A DNA stretch of 64,000 nucleotides from VXYK01 sp965221585 (GTDB taxonomy: Bacteria > Actinomycetota > Acidimicrobiia > Acidimicrobiales > Aldehydirespiratoraceae), in NCBI GenBank assembly GCA_965221585.1, contig OZ244898.1:1426001-1490000 (forward strand), in the 5' to 3' direction. The notes under the pieces are model-generated. The model had not been told where the DNA came from and did no database searches. It worked only from the letters and a program-made list of their open reading frames with translations. Below are positions 55,879 through 64,000 of the stretch, piece by piece. The stretch's first letter is position 1; every line of letters starts with the position of its first letter. The translations under genes were made by a program, and so were the position numbers.

Positions 55879-57525
55879 ATGCAACGCGTACCCTTGGCGG
55901 CGCCGCTTCGCTCGACATTGGACACGAACGATCCTCAGTTCGCTCAGAACCAACTGGACATGCGCGAGCAGCTTGACGTCATATCCGAGTTGCTTGACGA
56001 AGCTGAAGCCGGGGGCGGCCCGGAACGCATGGCAAGGCTCCGCTCCCGTGAGAAGCTTCCGATACGCGAACGGATCGCCAACGTAATCGATCCTGACAGC
56101 CCGTTCCTCGAGATCAGCCCGATCGCCGCGTACCAGTCCGACTACGCCATGGGCGGCGGGATGGTTGTCGGGATCGGGGTGATCGCAGGCACCGAATGCG
56201 TGATCATGGGCAACGACCCCACCGTCCTGGCAGGGGCGCTCACTCCCTACGCGTCCAAGAAATGGATGCGCGCCCTTGAGATCTCCCGCGAGAACCGCAT
56301 GCCCTATGTGAGTTTTGTCGAATCCGCCGGCGGAGACCTGCGGATCCAACCTGGAGACGGCAGCAACAGGCGCTTCCTGCAGACCGATCACTTCGCCGAG
56401 AGCGGACGGTTCTTCTACGAAATGATCGAGCTCTCGAAGATGCGGATTCCGACCGTCTGCGTCGTATTCGGATCGTCGACCGCGGGCGGTGCCTACCAAC
56501 CCGGACTCTCGGATTACACCATCATGGTCAAGGACCAGTCGAAGATGTTCCTCGGCGGTCCCCCACTGGTGAAGATGGCGACCGGCGAGGTCTCCGACGA
56601 CGAGACACTCGGTGGAGCGGAGATGCACACCACGGTCTCCGGGGGCGGCGACTACTTTGCACAGGACGAAATGGATGCGCTGCGAATCTGCAGAGAGGTC
56701 GTCTCGCACCTGAATATCCGCAAAGCCGGTCCCGAGCCCAGTTTCCCTCCAGACCCGCCGATCTACGATCAGGACGAACTGCTCGGGATCGTCAGCCGCG
56801 ACCTTGTGAAACCTGTCGACGTGCGCGACATCATCGCGCGGACCGTCGACGGATCGCGTTTCGAAGAGTTCAAACCCCGCTGGGGCAGCACTCTGGTCTG
56901 CGGCTGGGCCTCGATCCACGGATACCCGCTAGGAATCCTGGGCAACAACGGAGTCCTGTACCCCGATGCCGCCCAGAAGGGGGCACATTTCATCCAGCTC
57001 TGCAACCAGATCGACGTGCCTCTCTGGTTCCTGCAGAACATCACCGGCTACATGGTCGGCAAGGACTTCGAAGCCGACGGGATCATCAAGAAGGGTTCTC
57101 AGATGCTCAACGCGGTCACAAACTCGACTGTGCCGCACATCACCGTGATCGTCGGCTCGAGCTACGGTGCGGGAACCTACGGCATGTCTGGCCGGGCATT
57201 CGGGAACCGCTTCACCTTCCTGTGGCCCACCGCGAAGATCGCGGTGATGGGACCCAAGCAGATCGCCGGTGTGATGTCAGAGGTGCGGCGGGGACAGGCG
57301 AAGCGGTTGGGCCTCCAGTTCGACGAGGAAGCCGACGCCGAGACGGTTGCTGCGGTTGAAGCGACCCAGGAACGGGGGTCACTGGCTCTGCGGGCCACCG
57401 GCGCTATCAGCGACGACGGGATCATCGACCCGCGAGACACTCGCCATGTTCTGGGTATGTGCCTCTCCGCCGCGAGCAACCGCGCGGTCGAAGGTGCGGA
57501 GGGGTACGGGGTGTTCCGGCTGTGA
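55879..57525 (+). CDS. Biotin-dependent acyl-CoA carboxylase, carboxyltransferase (beta) subunit
   Basis: 548 residues, crotonase-like carboxyltransferase with N- and C-domains. FGSSTAGGAYQPGLSDY and FLGGPPLVKMATGE form the first acyl-CoA oxyanion region; NNGVLYPDAAQKGAHF and GSSYGAGTYGMSGRAF the second. The general type is methylcrotonyl- or geranyl-CoA carboxylase. The match to GSCTAGGAYVPAM of methylcrotonyl enzymes is only partial, so another branched enoyl-CoA may be the substrate. Start at ATG 55879. The alpha subunit gene overlaps it by four bases. Confidence 0.88.
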   Translation: MQRVPLAAPLRSTLDTNDPQFAQNQLDMREQLDVISELLDEAEAGGGPERMARLRSREKLPIRERIANVIDPDSPFLEISPIAAYQSDYAMGGGMVVGIGVIAGTECVIMGNDPTVLAGALTPYASKKWMRALEISRENRMPYVSFVESAGGDLRIQPGDGSNRRFLQTDHFAESGRFFYEMIELSKMRIPTVCVVFGSSTAGGAYQPGLSDYTIMVKDQSKMFLGGPPLVKMATGEVSDDETLGGAEMHTTVSGGGDYFAQDEMDALRICREVVSHLNIRKAGPEPSFPPDPPIYDQDELLGIVSRDLVKPVDVRDIIARTVDGSRFEEFKPRWGSTLVCGWASIHGYPLGILGNNGVLYPDAAQKGAHFIQLCNQIDVPLWFLQNITGYMVGKDFEADGIIKKGSQMLNAVTNSTVPHITVIVGSSYGAGTYGMSGRAFGNRFTFLWPTAKIAVMGPKQIAGVMSEVRRGQAKRLGLQFDEEADAETVAAVEATQERGSLALRATGAISDDGIIDPRDTRHVLGMCLSAASNRAVEGAEGYGVFRL

Positions 57526-59498
57526 GCCGATTCGACACACTGCTGGTCGCGAACCGGGGCGAGATCGCCTGCCGGGTGGTCCGTTCGGCTTCGGCTATGG
57601 GCATCCGCACAGTGGCCGTGTTCGTCGAATCCGACTCGGACGCGCTGCATGTCGTTTGCGCCGACGAGGCGGTGAGGGTCGACAACTACCTGGACAGCGA
57701 GCAGATACTCGCCGCGGCGCGGCTCACCGGAGCGCAAGCAGTTCATCCCGGTTACGGATTCCTCGCCGAGAATGCCTCCTTCGCCAAATCTGTGCTGGAC
57801 AACGGTCTGGTATGGGTCGGACCGTCGCCAGAGGCGATCGCACGCATGGGTGACAAGATCGCCGCCAAGGAACTCGCAGAAGAGGTGGGACTGCCAGTAC
57901 TGGCCTCACGCGACGAACCGAGCGAGTTCGCTTCACTCGGCTTTCCCATCCTGATCAAGGCTGCTGCAGGCGGGGGCGGGAAGGGAATGCGCGTGGTCCG
58001 CTCAGAGACCGAACTGGAGGAGGCAGTACCGGCAGCTCGCCGCGAGGCCCTTTCCGGATTCGGGGATGATCGTATCTTCGCCGAGCGCTTTGTCGCGACC
58101 GCTCGTCATATCGAGATTCAAGTCCTCGGCGACCAGCATGGAAGTGTCGTTCACCTCGGTGAACGCGAGTGCAGCATCCAACGTCGGCATCAGAAGATCA
58201 TTGAGGAGTCGCCGTCCCCGTTCGTCAGCGAAGAGATGCGCTCAGCCATGGGAACTGCCGCGCTGCGCTTGGCAGAGGTTCTGGACTACGAATCGGCGGG
58301 AACGGTCGAGTTCCTCGTTGACGATGAGTCGGGCGATTTCTTCTTCCTGGAGGTGAACACCCGCCTGCAGGTGGAGCACCCGGTGACCGAGGAGGTGACG
58401 GGCATCGACGTCGTCAGAGAGCAGTTGCGCGTAGCGCAGGGAGAGCACCTGGGCTATCGCAGCGACGAGGTGGCCTTCAGAGGCCACGCGATCGAGGCGC
58501 GCCTCTACTCAGAGGATCCGGACAACGACTTCCTGCCCGCCACTGGAGTCCTGGAGGTCTTTGAGCCGGCTCCGGAACCGGCAGTCCGTTACGACACGGG
58601 CGTGGCGACAGGATCGACGATCACCGCCGACTTTGATCCGATGATCGCCAAGGTCGTCTCCCATGGTCGCACGCGGACCGACGCGGCGAAGCAGCTGGCC
58701 TTGGCGCTCGAACGCCTTGAGATCGGTGGTGTTGCGAACAACCGGGACTTTCTGGCGGCCACGCTGCGCTCCGATGAGTTTCTTGCCGGGAGAACCACGA
58801 CCGATTTCATCGAACGCTTCGGTGGAGAACGGGTCCGCTCGCTCGACGAGTCAGAACAGCGGTTCGCTGCAACCGCCGCCGCGATGTGGCTACAGCACGA
58901 AAACCGCACCAGGGCGAGAGTTCTGGCTTCACTGCCGAGCGGTTTCCGGATCGGGCGCCTGGCGCGTGAGCGCGTCGAGTTGCGAATCGGGGGCATTGAC
59001 GTAACGGTCCACTACTCGGCCGATCGAAACGGATCCTTCGCGCTGGGACCATCGGGCGCCGACGGCACAGCCAGAGTGCGAAGCTGCTCCCAACGGCACA
59101 TCGACTTGGAGGTCGGTTCGCGCCGACGCCGCTACGCAGTGGCGCGTCACGGCGCCCACATCCATCTGACCGGCGCCGGCGGAGGGGTCCAGATCGAGGT
59201 GCTTCCAAGATTCTCGGTGCCCGAGCCCTCCACGGTCGCCGGCGCCGTGGCTGCACCGATGCCCGGAAAGGTGATCGAGCTTCGGGTCAGCGTCGGTGAT
59301 GTTGTCGAAGCACAACAGGTGGTGGCGTTGATCGAGGCGATGAAGATGGAGAACCACCTGCGCAGCGCTGAGCCAGGCACCGTCACTGAGATACTCGTCT
59401 CAGAAGGTGACCAGATCGAAAAGGACGTACTGCTGATGGTGATAGAGGCGTTGCCGTCGCCGGATCCTGATACGTCGCCGGCCCAAACAGGGAGCTGA
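57522..59498 (+). CDS. Biotin carboxylase/biotin carrier (alpha) subunit of acyl-CoA carboxylase
   Basis: 658 residues. LLVANRGEIACRV opens the biotin carboxylase domain; GGGGKGMRV near 150 is the ATP-grasp loop; EVNTRLQVEHPVTE is the carboxylase active-site segment. The C-terminal biotinyl domain has EAMKMEN with the biotinylated Lys608. GTG 57522 overlaps the beta stop; the frame open to 57459 is not used. With beta it forms an alpha-beta carboxylase of the methylcrotonyl/geranyl type. Confidence 0.93.
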   Translation: MSRFDTLLVANRGEIACRVVRSASAMGIRTVAVFVESDSDALHVVCADEAVRVDNYLDSEQILAAARLTGAQAVHPGYGFLAENASFAKSVLDNGLVWVGPSPEAIARMGDKIAAKELAEEVGLPVLASRDEPSEFASLGFPILIKAAAGGGGKGMRVVRSETELEEAVPAARREALSGFGDDRIFAERFVATARHIEIQVLGDQHGSVVHLGERECSIQRRHQKIIEESPSPFVSEEMRSAMGTAALRLAEVLDYESAGTVEFLVDDESGDFFFLEVNTRLQVEHPVTEEVTGIDVVREQLRVAQGEHLGYRSDEVAFRGHAIEARLYSEDPDNDFLPATGVLEVFEPAPEPAVRYDTGVATGSTITADFDPMIAKVVSHGRTRTDAAKQLALALERLEIGGVANNRDFLAATLRSDEFLAGRTTTDFIERFGGERVRSLDESEQRFAATAAAMWLQHENRTRARVLASLPSGFRIGRLARERVELRIGGIDVTVHYSADRNGSFALGPSGADGTARVRSCSQRHIDLEVGSRRRRYAVARHGAHIHLTGAGGGVQIEVLPRFSVPEPSTVAGAVAAPMPGKVIELRVSVGDVVEAQQVVALIEAMKMENHLRSAEPGTVTEILVSEGDQIEKDVLLMVIEALPSPDPDTSPAQTGS

Positions 59499-59500
59499 GG

Positions 59501-61306
59501 ATGGCCGAGCCGATACGCATCGCCAATTGCAGTGGGTTCTACGGAGACCGTTTGAGTGCGGCCAAAGAAATGGTTGAGGGCGGGCCTATCGATGCGTTGA
59601 CCGGGGACTGGTTGGCGGAGTTGACCATGCTGATTCTGGCCCGCACCCGGGCCAAACGACCCAACAGCGGTTATGCCCGCACGTTCATACGCCAGATGGA
59701 ACAGGTGATGGGCAACTGCGTCGACTCGGGAATCAAAGTCGTTTCGAACGCAGGTGGGCTCGATCCATTCCATTGCGCTGAAGCTGTTGCCGAAGTGGCC
59801 GACAAGCTGGGGCTGGACCCCACCATTGCCTATGTGGAAGGCGACAATCTGCTGGGTCGTCTCGAGGAGATGAAATCGAACGGGATCGTCCTGCGTGATC
59901 TTGACAGCAACGAGCCGGTGGCGGATATCGACTACATCTCCGCCAACGCCTACTTCGGATGCTGGGGCATCGTCGAGGCACTTGATCGCGGGGCGGACAT
60001 CGTTGTCACTGGACGCACAACCGATGCTGCAATCGTTTGCGGGCCTGCGGCATGGCATCACGGCTGGACAGACGAGAATCTCGACGCACTGGCCGGGGCC
60101 GTCGTTGCCGGTCACGTCATCGAATGCGGCACACAGGCAACGGGCGGGAACTACTCGTTCTTCGAAGAAGTCGACGGACTCGAGTATCCCGGCTTCCCGT
60201 TCGCCGAGATCGCCGGCGACGGCTCCTCGGTGATCGGCAAACATCCCGGTACGGGAGGCAACATCAGCATCGGTACGGTCACCAGCCAACTGCTCTACGA
60301 AATCGGGTCCCCCAGTTATCTGGGTCCAGACGTCACCAGTCGTTTCGACACGATCCAACTCGAGGAGGTGGGCAGGGATCGCGTGCGTATCTCAGGGGTG
60401 CGAGGAGAGAAACCTCCCGAGACCCTGAAGGTGTCGATGAACTCCTGGGGCGGCTTTCGCAGCGATATGGCGATTGCCTTGACCGGTATCGACATCGACG
60501 CCAAAGCCGGCCTCATCGAACGAGCCTTCTGGCGCAACTGCCGCTACCAACCGGGCGACTTTGCCAGCGTCACGACCAACGTGGTGCGTACCGACAAGAC
60601 CGACCCCCAGACCAATGAGGAAGCGGTGGCTTCCTGGCGCATCACCGTCAAGGACCCGGACCAACACAAGACCACCGCGGTCGCCTCGGCGATGAACGAC
60701 CTGGCGCTTGCCAGCATTCCCGGATTCTTCGGCCTCAAGACCGCGGGCGTCGGAAAGCCCTTCGGAGTTCACACCTCGGGGCTCGTGCCTCGTGATGTGG
60801 CACCGCAACATGTCGTTCTGCTGGGCGAAGGACGCACGGTGGTCGATTCGAACGCACCGCCAGTGTCTGGTGCACCTGTCACCCCGCTCGAACCTGCGAT
60901 TCCGCCGGTACCGACCGGCGAAACCGAGCGGGTTGCGTTGGGGACGATCGTCGGGACACGGTCTGGAGACAAAGGCGGGAACGCCAACCTGGGTGTCTTC
61001 GTTCGTTCGACTGCGGCATACGCCTGGTTGGAGGATTTCCTCACTGTCAAGCGTTTGCGTCAACTCATGGGTGAGGCCTCCGACAAGAGAATCGAACGTT
61101 TCGTGTTGCCCAACATCTTGTCGCTCAACTTCGTCATTCACGGGTTGCTCGGTGAGGGCGTGGCCGCTTCGACCCGTCAAGACGCTCAGGCCAAGGGTCT
61201 GGGCGAATGGCTCCGAGCGAGACATGTCGACATTCCGAGGTCCCTGTTACCGAAGGCTCTGCTGTCAATGACCCCGGACCGGGAACGGGACGGCAATGGA
61301 CTTTGA
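59501..61306 (+). CDS. atuA: AtuA-family protein (acyclic terpene utilization)
   Basis: 601 residues matching the AtuA/DUF1446 family by RIANCSGFYGDRLSAA, ANAYFGCWGIVEAL, DIVVTGRTTDAAIV and GGNISIGTVTSQLLYEIG. The C-terminal part (GTRSGDKGGNANLGVFV onward) is the AtuA-like ferredoxin-fold domain. In Pseudomonas AtuA is needed for citronellol/geranylate growth, with an unproven step. It follows the carboxylase by two bases and overlaps the acyl-CoA dehydrogenase by 11. Confidence 0.85.
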   Translation: MAEPIRIANCSGFYGDRLSAAKEMVEGGPIDALTGDWLAELTMLILARTRAKRPNSGYARTFIRQMEQVMGNCVDSGIKVVSNAGGLDPFHCAEAVAEVADKLGLDPTIAYVEGDNLLGRLEEMKSNGIVLRDLDSNEPVADIDYISANAYFGCWGIVEALDRGADIVVTGRTTDAAIVCGPAAWHHGWTDENLDALAGAVVAGHVIECGTQATGGNYSFFEEVDGLEYPGFPFAEIAGDGSSVIGKHPGTGGNISIGTVTSQLLYEIGSPSYLGPDVTSRFDTIQLEEVGRDRVRISGVRGEKPPETLKVSMNSWGGFRSDMAIALTGIDIDAKAGLIERAFWRNCRYQPGDFASVTTNVVRTDKTDPQTNEEAVASWRITVKDPDQHKTTAVASAMNDLALASIPGFFGLKTAGVGKPFGVHTSGLVPRDVAPQHVVLLGEGRTVVDSNAPPVSGAPVTPLEPAIPPVPTGETERVALGTIVGTRSGDKGGNANLGVFVRSTAAYAWLEDFLTVKRLRQLMGEASDKRIERFVLPNILSLNFVIHGLLGEGVAASTRQDAQAKGLGEWLRARHVDIPRSLLPKALLSMTPDRERDGNGL

Positions 61307-62516
61307 TTTCCCACCCGAAGACGATCCTCGACGCCTCAAGATTCGAGAATGGCTTGAAGCCAACCGCAACCCCTCGCCTCGCCAACTCCTGCAGCAGGGG
61401 CTGATAGTCCCTCACTGGCCCGAGCCGTACGGACTCAGCGCAGACCCTCTGCAGCAGATCATCATCGACGAGGAACTACAGCGCGCTCAGGTAAGGCGTC
61501 CGGACAATCCCATCGGTATCGGTTGGGCTGGACCCACAATCCTCGCCGCGGGGACCGAGGAACAGAAGAAGCGTTTCCTTCCCGGCTTGCTCACGGGCGA
61601 AGACGTCTACTGCCAGATGTTCTCCGAACCGGACGCCGGCTCCGACTTGGCCTCCCTCGCAACGACCGCAGTCCGCGACGGCGACGAGTACATCGTCAAC
61701 GGTTCCAAGATCTGGACCAGCGGAGGACACTACTCCTCCTACGGGATCCTCATCGCCCGCACCGACCCTCATGTCGCCAAGCACAAGGGCATCTCCTACT
61801 TCGTCTGCCCGACCAGTCTTGAGGGATTGACGATGGCACCGATCGTCGACATGACCACAGCGCACAGTTTCAACCAGGTCTTCTTCGACAATGTCCGGAT
61901 CCCCGCTCAGAACCGCATAGGAGAGGAGAATGATGGCTGGCGATTGGCCAAGGTCACCCTCGCCAACGAACGGGTGTCTTTGAGTTCCGCGGGTTCGCTG
62001 TGGGGAGCGGGGCCGAGCGCCGAGATCCTGATCGAGCTGATCAGACGCAACGGCCCACTGGCTGACCCGGTGATGCGGCAACGCGCCGCGGCGCTGCACG
62101 TGGAGGCCGAAGTTCTGCGCCTCAACCGTCTGCGCACGCTGAGCGCCCGAATCAACGCCAGAACCCCCGGCCCGGAAGCCTCTATCCAGAAGATCATGGG
62201 TGACGAACACGGCCAGCATGTGTTGGAACTGGCCAAAGACCTCGCCGGAACCGAAGGCCTTTTGGAGGGATCCGGCCCCCAAGGTGAGATACCCGCGAGC
62301 ATGCGCGGCGGTGCTACCGAGGTGAATTTCCCACAGCGCCAGATACCGGGAGTAGACCGAATCTGGCACTACGGGTTCCTCTTCTCGCCAGCGTTGACGC
62401 TAGGTGGCGGAACCTTCGCTGTGCAGCGCAACATCATCGCGGAGATGGTCCTGGGCCTTCCTCGTGAACCGAACGTGGAAAGGGGCATGACCTGGGCGGA
62501 GACGAGGCGAAAATGA
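61296..62516 (+). CDS. Acyl-CoA dehydrogenase
   Basis: 406-residue FAD enzyme that introduces an alpha,beta double bond. GIGWAGPTILAAGTEEQKKRF, MFSEPDAGSDLASL and IVNGSKIWTSGGHY are family hallmarks. The segment equal to MCAD YEGTSQIQ reads GGGTFAVQ, so the catalytic Glu of that subclass is absent there; members of other subclasses place it elsewhere. NIIAEMVLGLPRE ends the domain. Start overlaps the AtuA stop by 11 bases. Plausible citronellyl-CoA or branched acyl-CoA dehydrogenase. Confidence 0.87.
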   Translation: MDFDFPPEDDPRRLKIREWLEANRNPSPRQLLQQGLIVPHWPEPYGLSADPLQQIIIDEELQRAQVRRPDNPIGIGWAGPTILAAGTEEQKKRFLPGLLTGEDVYCQMFSEPDAGSDLASLATTAVRDGDEYIVNGSKIWTSGGHYSSYGILIARTDPHVAKHKGISYFVCPTSLEGLTMAPIVDMTTAHSFNQVFFDNVRIPAQNRIGEENDGWRLAKVTLANERVSLSSAGSLWGAGPSAEILIELIRRNGPLADPVMRQRAAALHVEAEVLRLNRLRTLSARINARTPGPEASIQKIMGDEHGQHVLELAKDLAGTEGLLEGSGPQGEIPASMRGGATEVNFPQRQIPGVDRIWHYGFLFSPALTLGGGTFAVQRNIIAEMVLGLPREPNVERGMTWAETRRK

Positions 62517-63241
62517 CGGCAGTCGAGACCCCCCTGAACGATCTCGAGCGTCGGGTCCGCCTCGTGCGCGGACCAATACCGAAGCTGTCCCGAGAACGCA
62601 GCGAGATGCTCACACCCCGCCAGCGTGAGATCCTCGACGAACTGACGGAACTGGTGCAAGACGGTTTCAGCCATCTCACCATGGCGGATCTTGCCACGCA
62701 GTTGAACTGCTCGCTGCGCACCCTCTACGGATTGGCCGATAGCCGTGGCCAGTTGGTTCTGATGGTCACGGACCGCAATCTCTGGAACATCGGCAGAGCG
62801 GCCACCAAGGCACTCACCCAGCAGTCGTACCGGCCTCTTGAAGCCATCCGCGTCTACCTGCTGGCTGCCAACGTGGCGGTATCGCGCACCACGCCGGCCT
62901 TCGCGCGCGACGTCAATGCGATCGTAGGCGGACCGGAACTGTTCGCTGCACACAACAACTATCTGGTTGACGTGACCCGCGAGCTGCTCGACATGGCTGT
63001 CGAGAGCGGCGAGATCGCCGCGGTCAACACCGCCGTCGTGGCCCGGGCACTGGCCGGTCTCGGCCGGCAGTTCAGCGAGCCCGAAGTGGTTGCCTCCTTG
63101 AGCGTTTCTCCCAAGGAGGCCGCCGACCAGGTACTGGACATTATTCTCAACGGTCTGGCCCTAGGTTCCGCGTCTGGCGGAGTCAGGTCCGAACCAGGAA
63201 CAAGATCAGAATCAGGACGGGAGGGTCATGCTGGTCTCTGA
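62513..63241 (+). CDS. TetR family regulator
   Basis: 242 residues. Residues about 40-85 hold the helix-turn-helix (DGFSHLTMADLATQL and SLRTLYGLADS), followed by a helical ligand-binding domain. ATG overlaps the dehydrogenase stop as ATGA, so it is in the operon it probably controls. AtuR of Pseudomonas is a TetR repressor of the atu genes; this may be its functional counterpart. The likely operator is near 55841-55869. Confidence 0.85.
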   Translation: MTAVETPLNDLERRVRLVRGPIPKLSRERSEMLTPRQREILDELTELVQDGFSHLTMADLATQLNCSLRTLYGLADSRGQLVLMVTDRNLWNIGRAATKALTQQSYRPLEAIRVYLLAANVAVSRTTPAFARDVNAIVGGPELFAAHNNYLVDVTRELLDMAVESGEIAAVNTAVVARALAGLGRQFSEPEVVASLSVSPKEAADQVLDIILNGLALGSASGGVRSEPGTRSESGREGHAGL

Positions 63242-64000
63242 GCTTCTCACTGATCTGGTCGCAGAACAGGCCGCTCTTGACGAGGTGCTCAGTGACCTCA
63301 CCGATCCACAATGGGCCATTCCCACTGCCAGTCCCCGTTGGGACGTCACCGACCAGGTCGCTCATCTCACCTACTTCGACCATGCCGCAGCAATCGCGAT
63401 CCGAGACCCGGACGGGTTCGCATTGGTGACGGAGGCGTTGTGGGACAGCGCGTCCAGCGGCGACCTCGGTGTCGATTCCCACACTCTCGATCCGGTACGG
63501 AACCTCCCGGTCGGCCAACGCCTGGACGCCTGGCGCGCGGGTCGAGCCGACCTCGAGTCTGCTGCGACCGAGTTGCGTGACGATGCAAGAGTGCCTTGGT
63601 ACGGACCTTCAATGGGTGCCAAGTCCTTCCTTACGGCACGCCTGATGGAATGCTGGGCGCACGGCCAAGACATTGTCGACGCGGTCGGCGGGACGCGCGT
63701 CGCCTCCGACCGTCTGCGCCACATCGCGCAACTCGGTTTCATCACCCGTGGCTGGGCCTATGCAAATCGGCAACTCGAGATGCCTCAGGCTGAGATCCGT
63801 CTTGACCTGGAGAGTCCATCGGGTGAGCGCTGGACTTGGGGGCCCACCGACAGCGAATGCAGTATCGTCGGCCCTGCGGAGGAGTTCTGTCTGGTCGTGA
63901 CCCAGCGGCGCAGCCTGAAAGACACGTCCCTGTCGGTTACGGGAGAGGCCGCGCAGGACTGGATGATGATCGCCCAGGTGTTCGCCGGCCCTCCGACCAC
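63228..64000 (+). CDS. TIGR03084-family metal-binding protein (cut by window edge)
   Basis: The frame is open to the last base (257 codons, no stop), so the 3' end lies outside. ATG 63228 overlaps the TetR stop by 14 bases and follows GGGAGGG. The N-terminal four-helix bundle of the DinB/maleylpyruvate-isomerase type carries candidate metal ligands His46 (DQVAHLTYFD), Glu141 and His145 (MECWAHGQDIV). TIGR03084 proteins are common in actinobacteria beside acyl-CoA catabolic genes; the reaction is unknown. Confidence 0.8.
   Translation, partial: MLVSELLTDLVAEQAALDEVLSDLTDPQWAIPTASPRWDVTDQVAHLTYFDHAAAIAIRDPDGFALVTEALWDSASSGDLGVDSHTLDPVRNLPVGQRLDAWRAGRADLESAATELRDDARVPWYGPSMGAKSFLTARLMECWAHGQDIVDAVGGTRVASDRLRHIAQLGFITRGWAYANRQLEMPQAEIRLDLESPSGERWTWGPTDSECSIVGPAEEFCLVVTQRRSLKDTSLSVTGEAAQDWMMIAQVFAGPPT

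Noticed and set aside
54286..56919. 877-codon open frame on the minus strand over the lipoprotein and carboxylase genes
   Set aside because: It is antisense to two confidently identified genes, has no known domain, and such frames are expected in high-GC coding DNA.

Overview
The window is high-GC, gene-dense bacterial chromosome from an Actinomycetota-type organism. The evidence is an AftD-type arabinofuranosyltransferase, a DUF3151 protein, a divergent alanine dehydrogenase/AldR pair, a MenJ-like reductase with MenB, a TIGR03084-type protein, heavy GTG start use, and many genes whose start codon lies 6-7 bases after a TANNNT -10 box (the actinobacterial leaderless arrangement). Family memory suggests Acidimicrobiia, possibly marine, but this cannot be proved here. 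I saw no rRNA, tRNA, CRISPR array, insertion sequence or prophage. No gene-free stretch exceeds about 175 bases. About 50 protein genes are called; the first and last are cut by the window edges.

1-4264: housekeeping genes (mobA, DUF3151, pyruvate kinase, a glycerophosphodiester phosphodiesterase, a 62-residue zinc-ribbon protein). 4364-13030: an envelope glycan block with a UDP-galactopyranose-mutase-like flavoprotein, two GT2 and one GT4 glycosyltransferases and a 1432-residue AftD-like enzyme. 13048-19149: glutamate synthase (gltBD). 19282-26511: cation and energy genes, comprising a 5-formyl-THF cyclo-ligase/trkA/trkH/trkH operon and a membrane pyrophosphatase with K+-dependent residues. 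26629-30994: an alcohol dehydrogenase, then a little-known set (MarC-like protein, secreted alpha-toroid-like protein, small anchored protein, HTTM-like protein) around a bidirectional promoter.

30943-38527: a phosphotransferase-fold kinase, menB, ung, a TauD-type dioxygenase, a MenJ-like reductase, an amidohydrolase and alanine dehydrogenase. 38669-43560: AldR-type regulator and a two-gene molybdoenzyme system whose iron-sulfur and NrfD subunits are fused, preceded by a palindromic operator candidate. 43630-48640: SDR, DUF1214-like, sulfotransferase, SnoaL-like and a second amidohydrolase.

48675-64000: a catabolic block. A branched-chain-type ABC importer has an acyl-CoA synthetase inserted between its ATPase and permease genes (livF-livG-fadD-livH-livM-substrate-binding lipoprotein). 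It is followed by a biotin-dependent acyl-CoA carboxylase pair, an AtuA-family protein, an acyl-CoA dehydrogenase, a TetR regulator and the start of a TIGR03084-family gene. Together they suggest import, CoA activation and carboxylation-dependent degradation of a branched or isoprenoid carboxylic acid, perhaps citronellate/geranylate-like. The substrate is inference.
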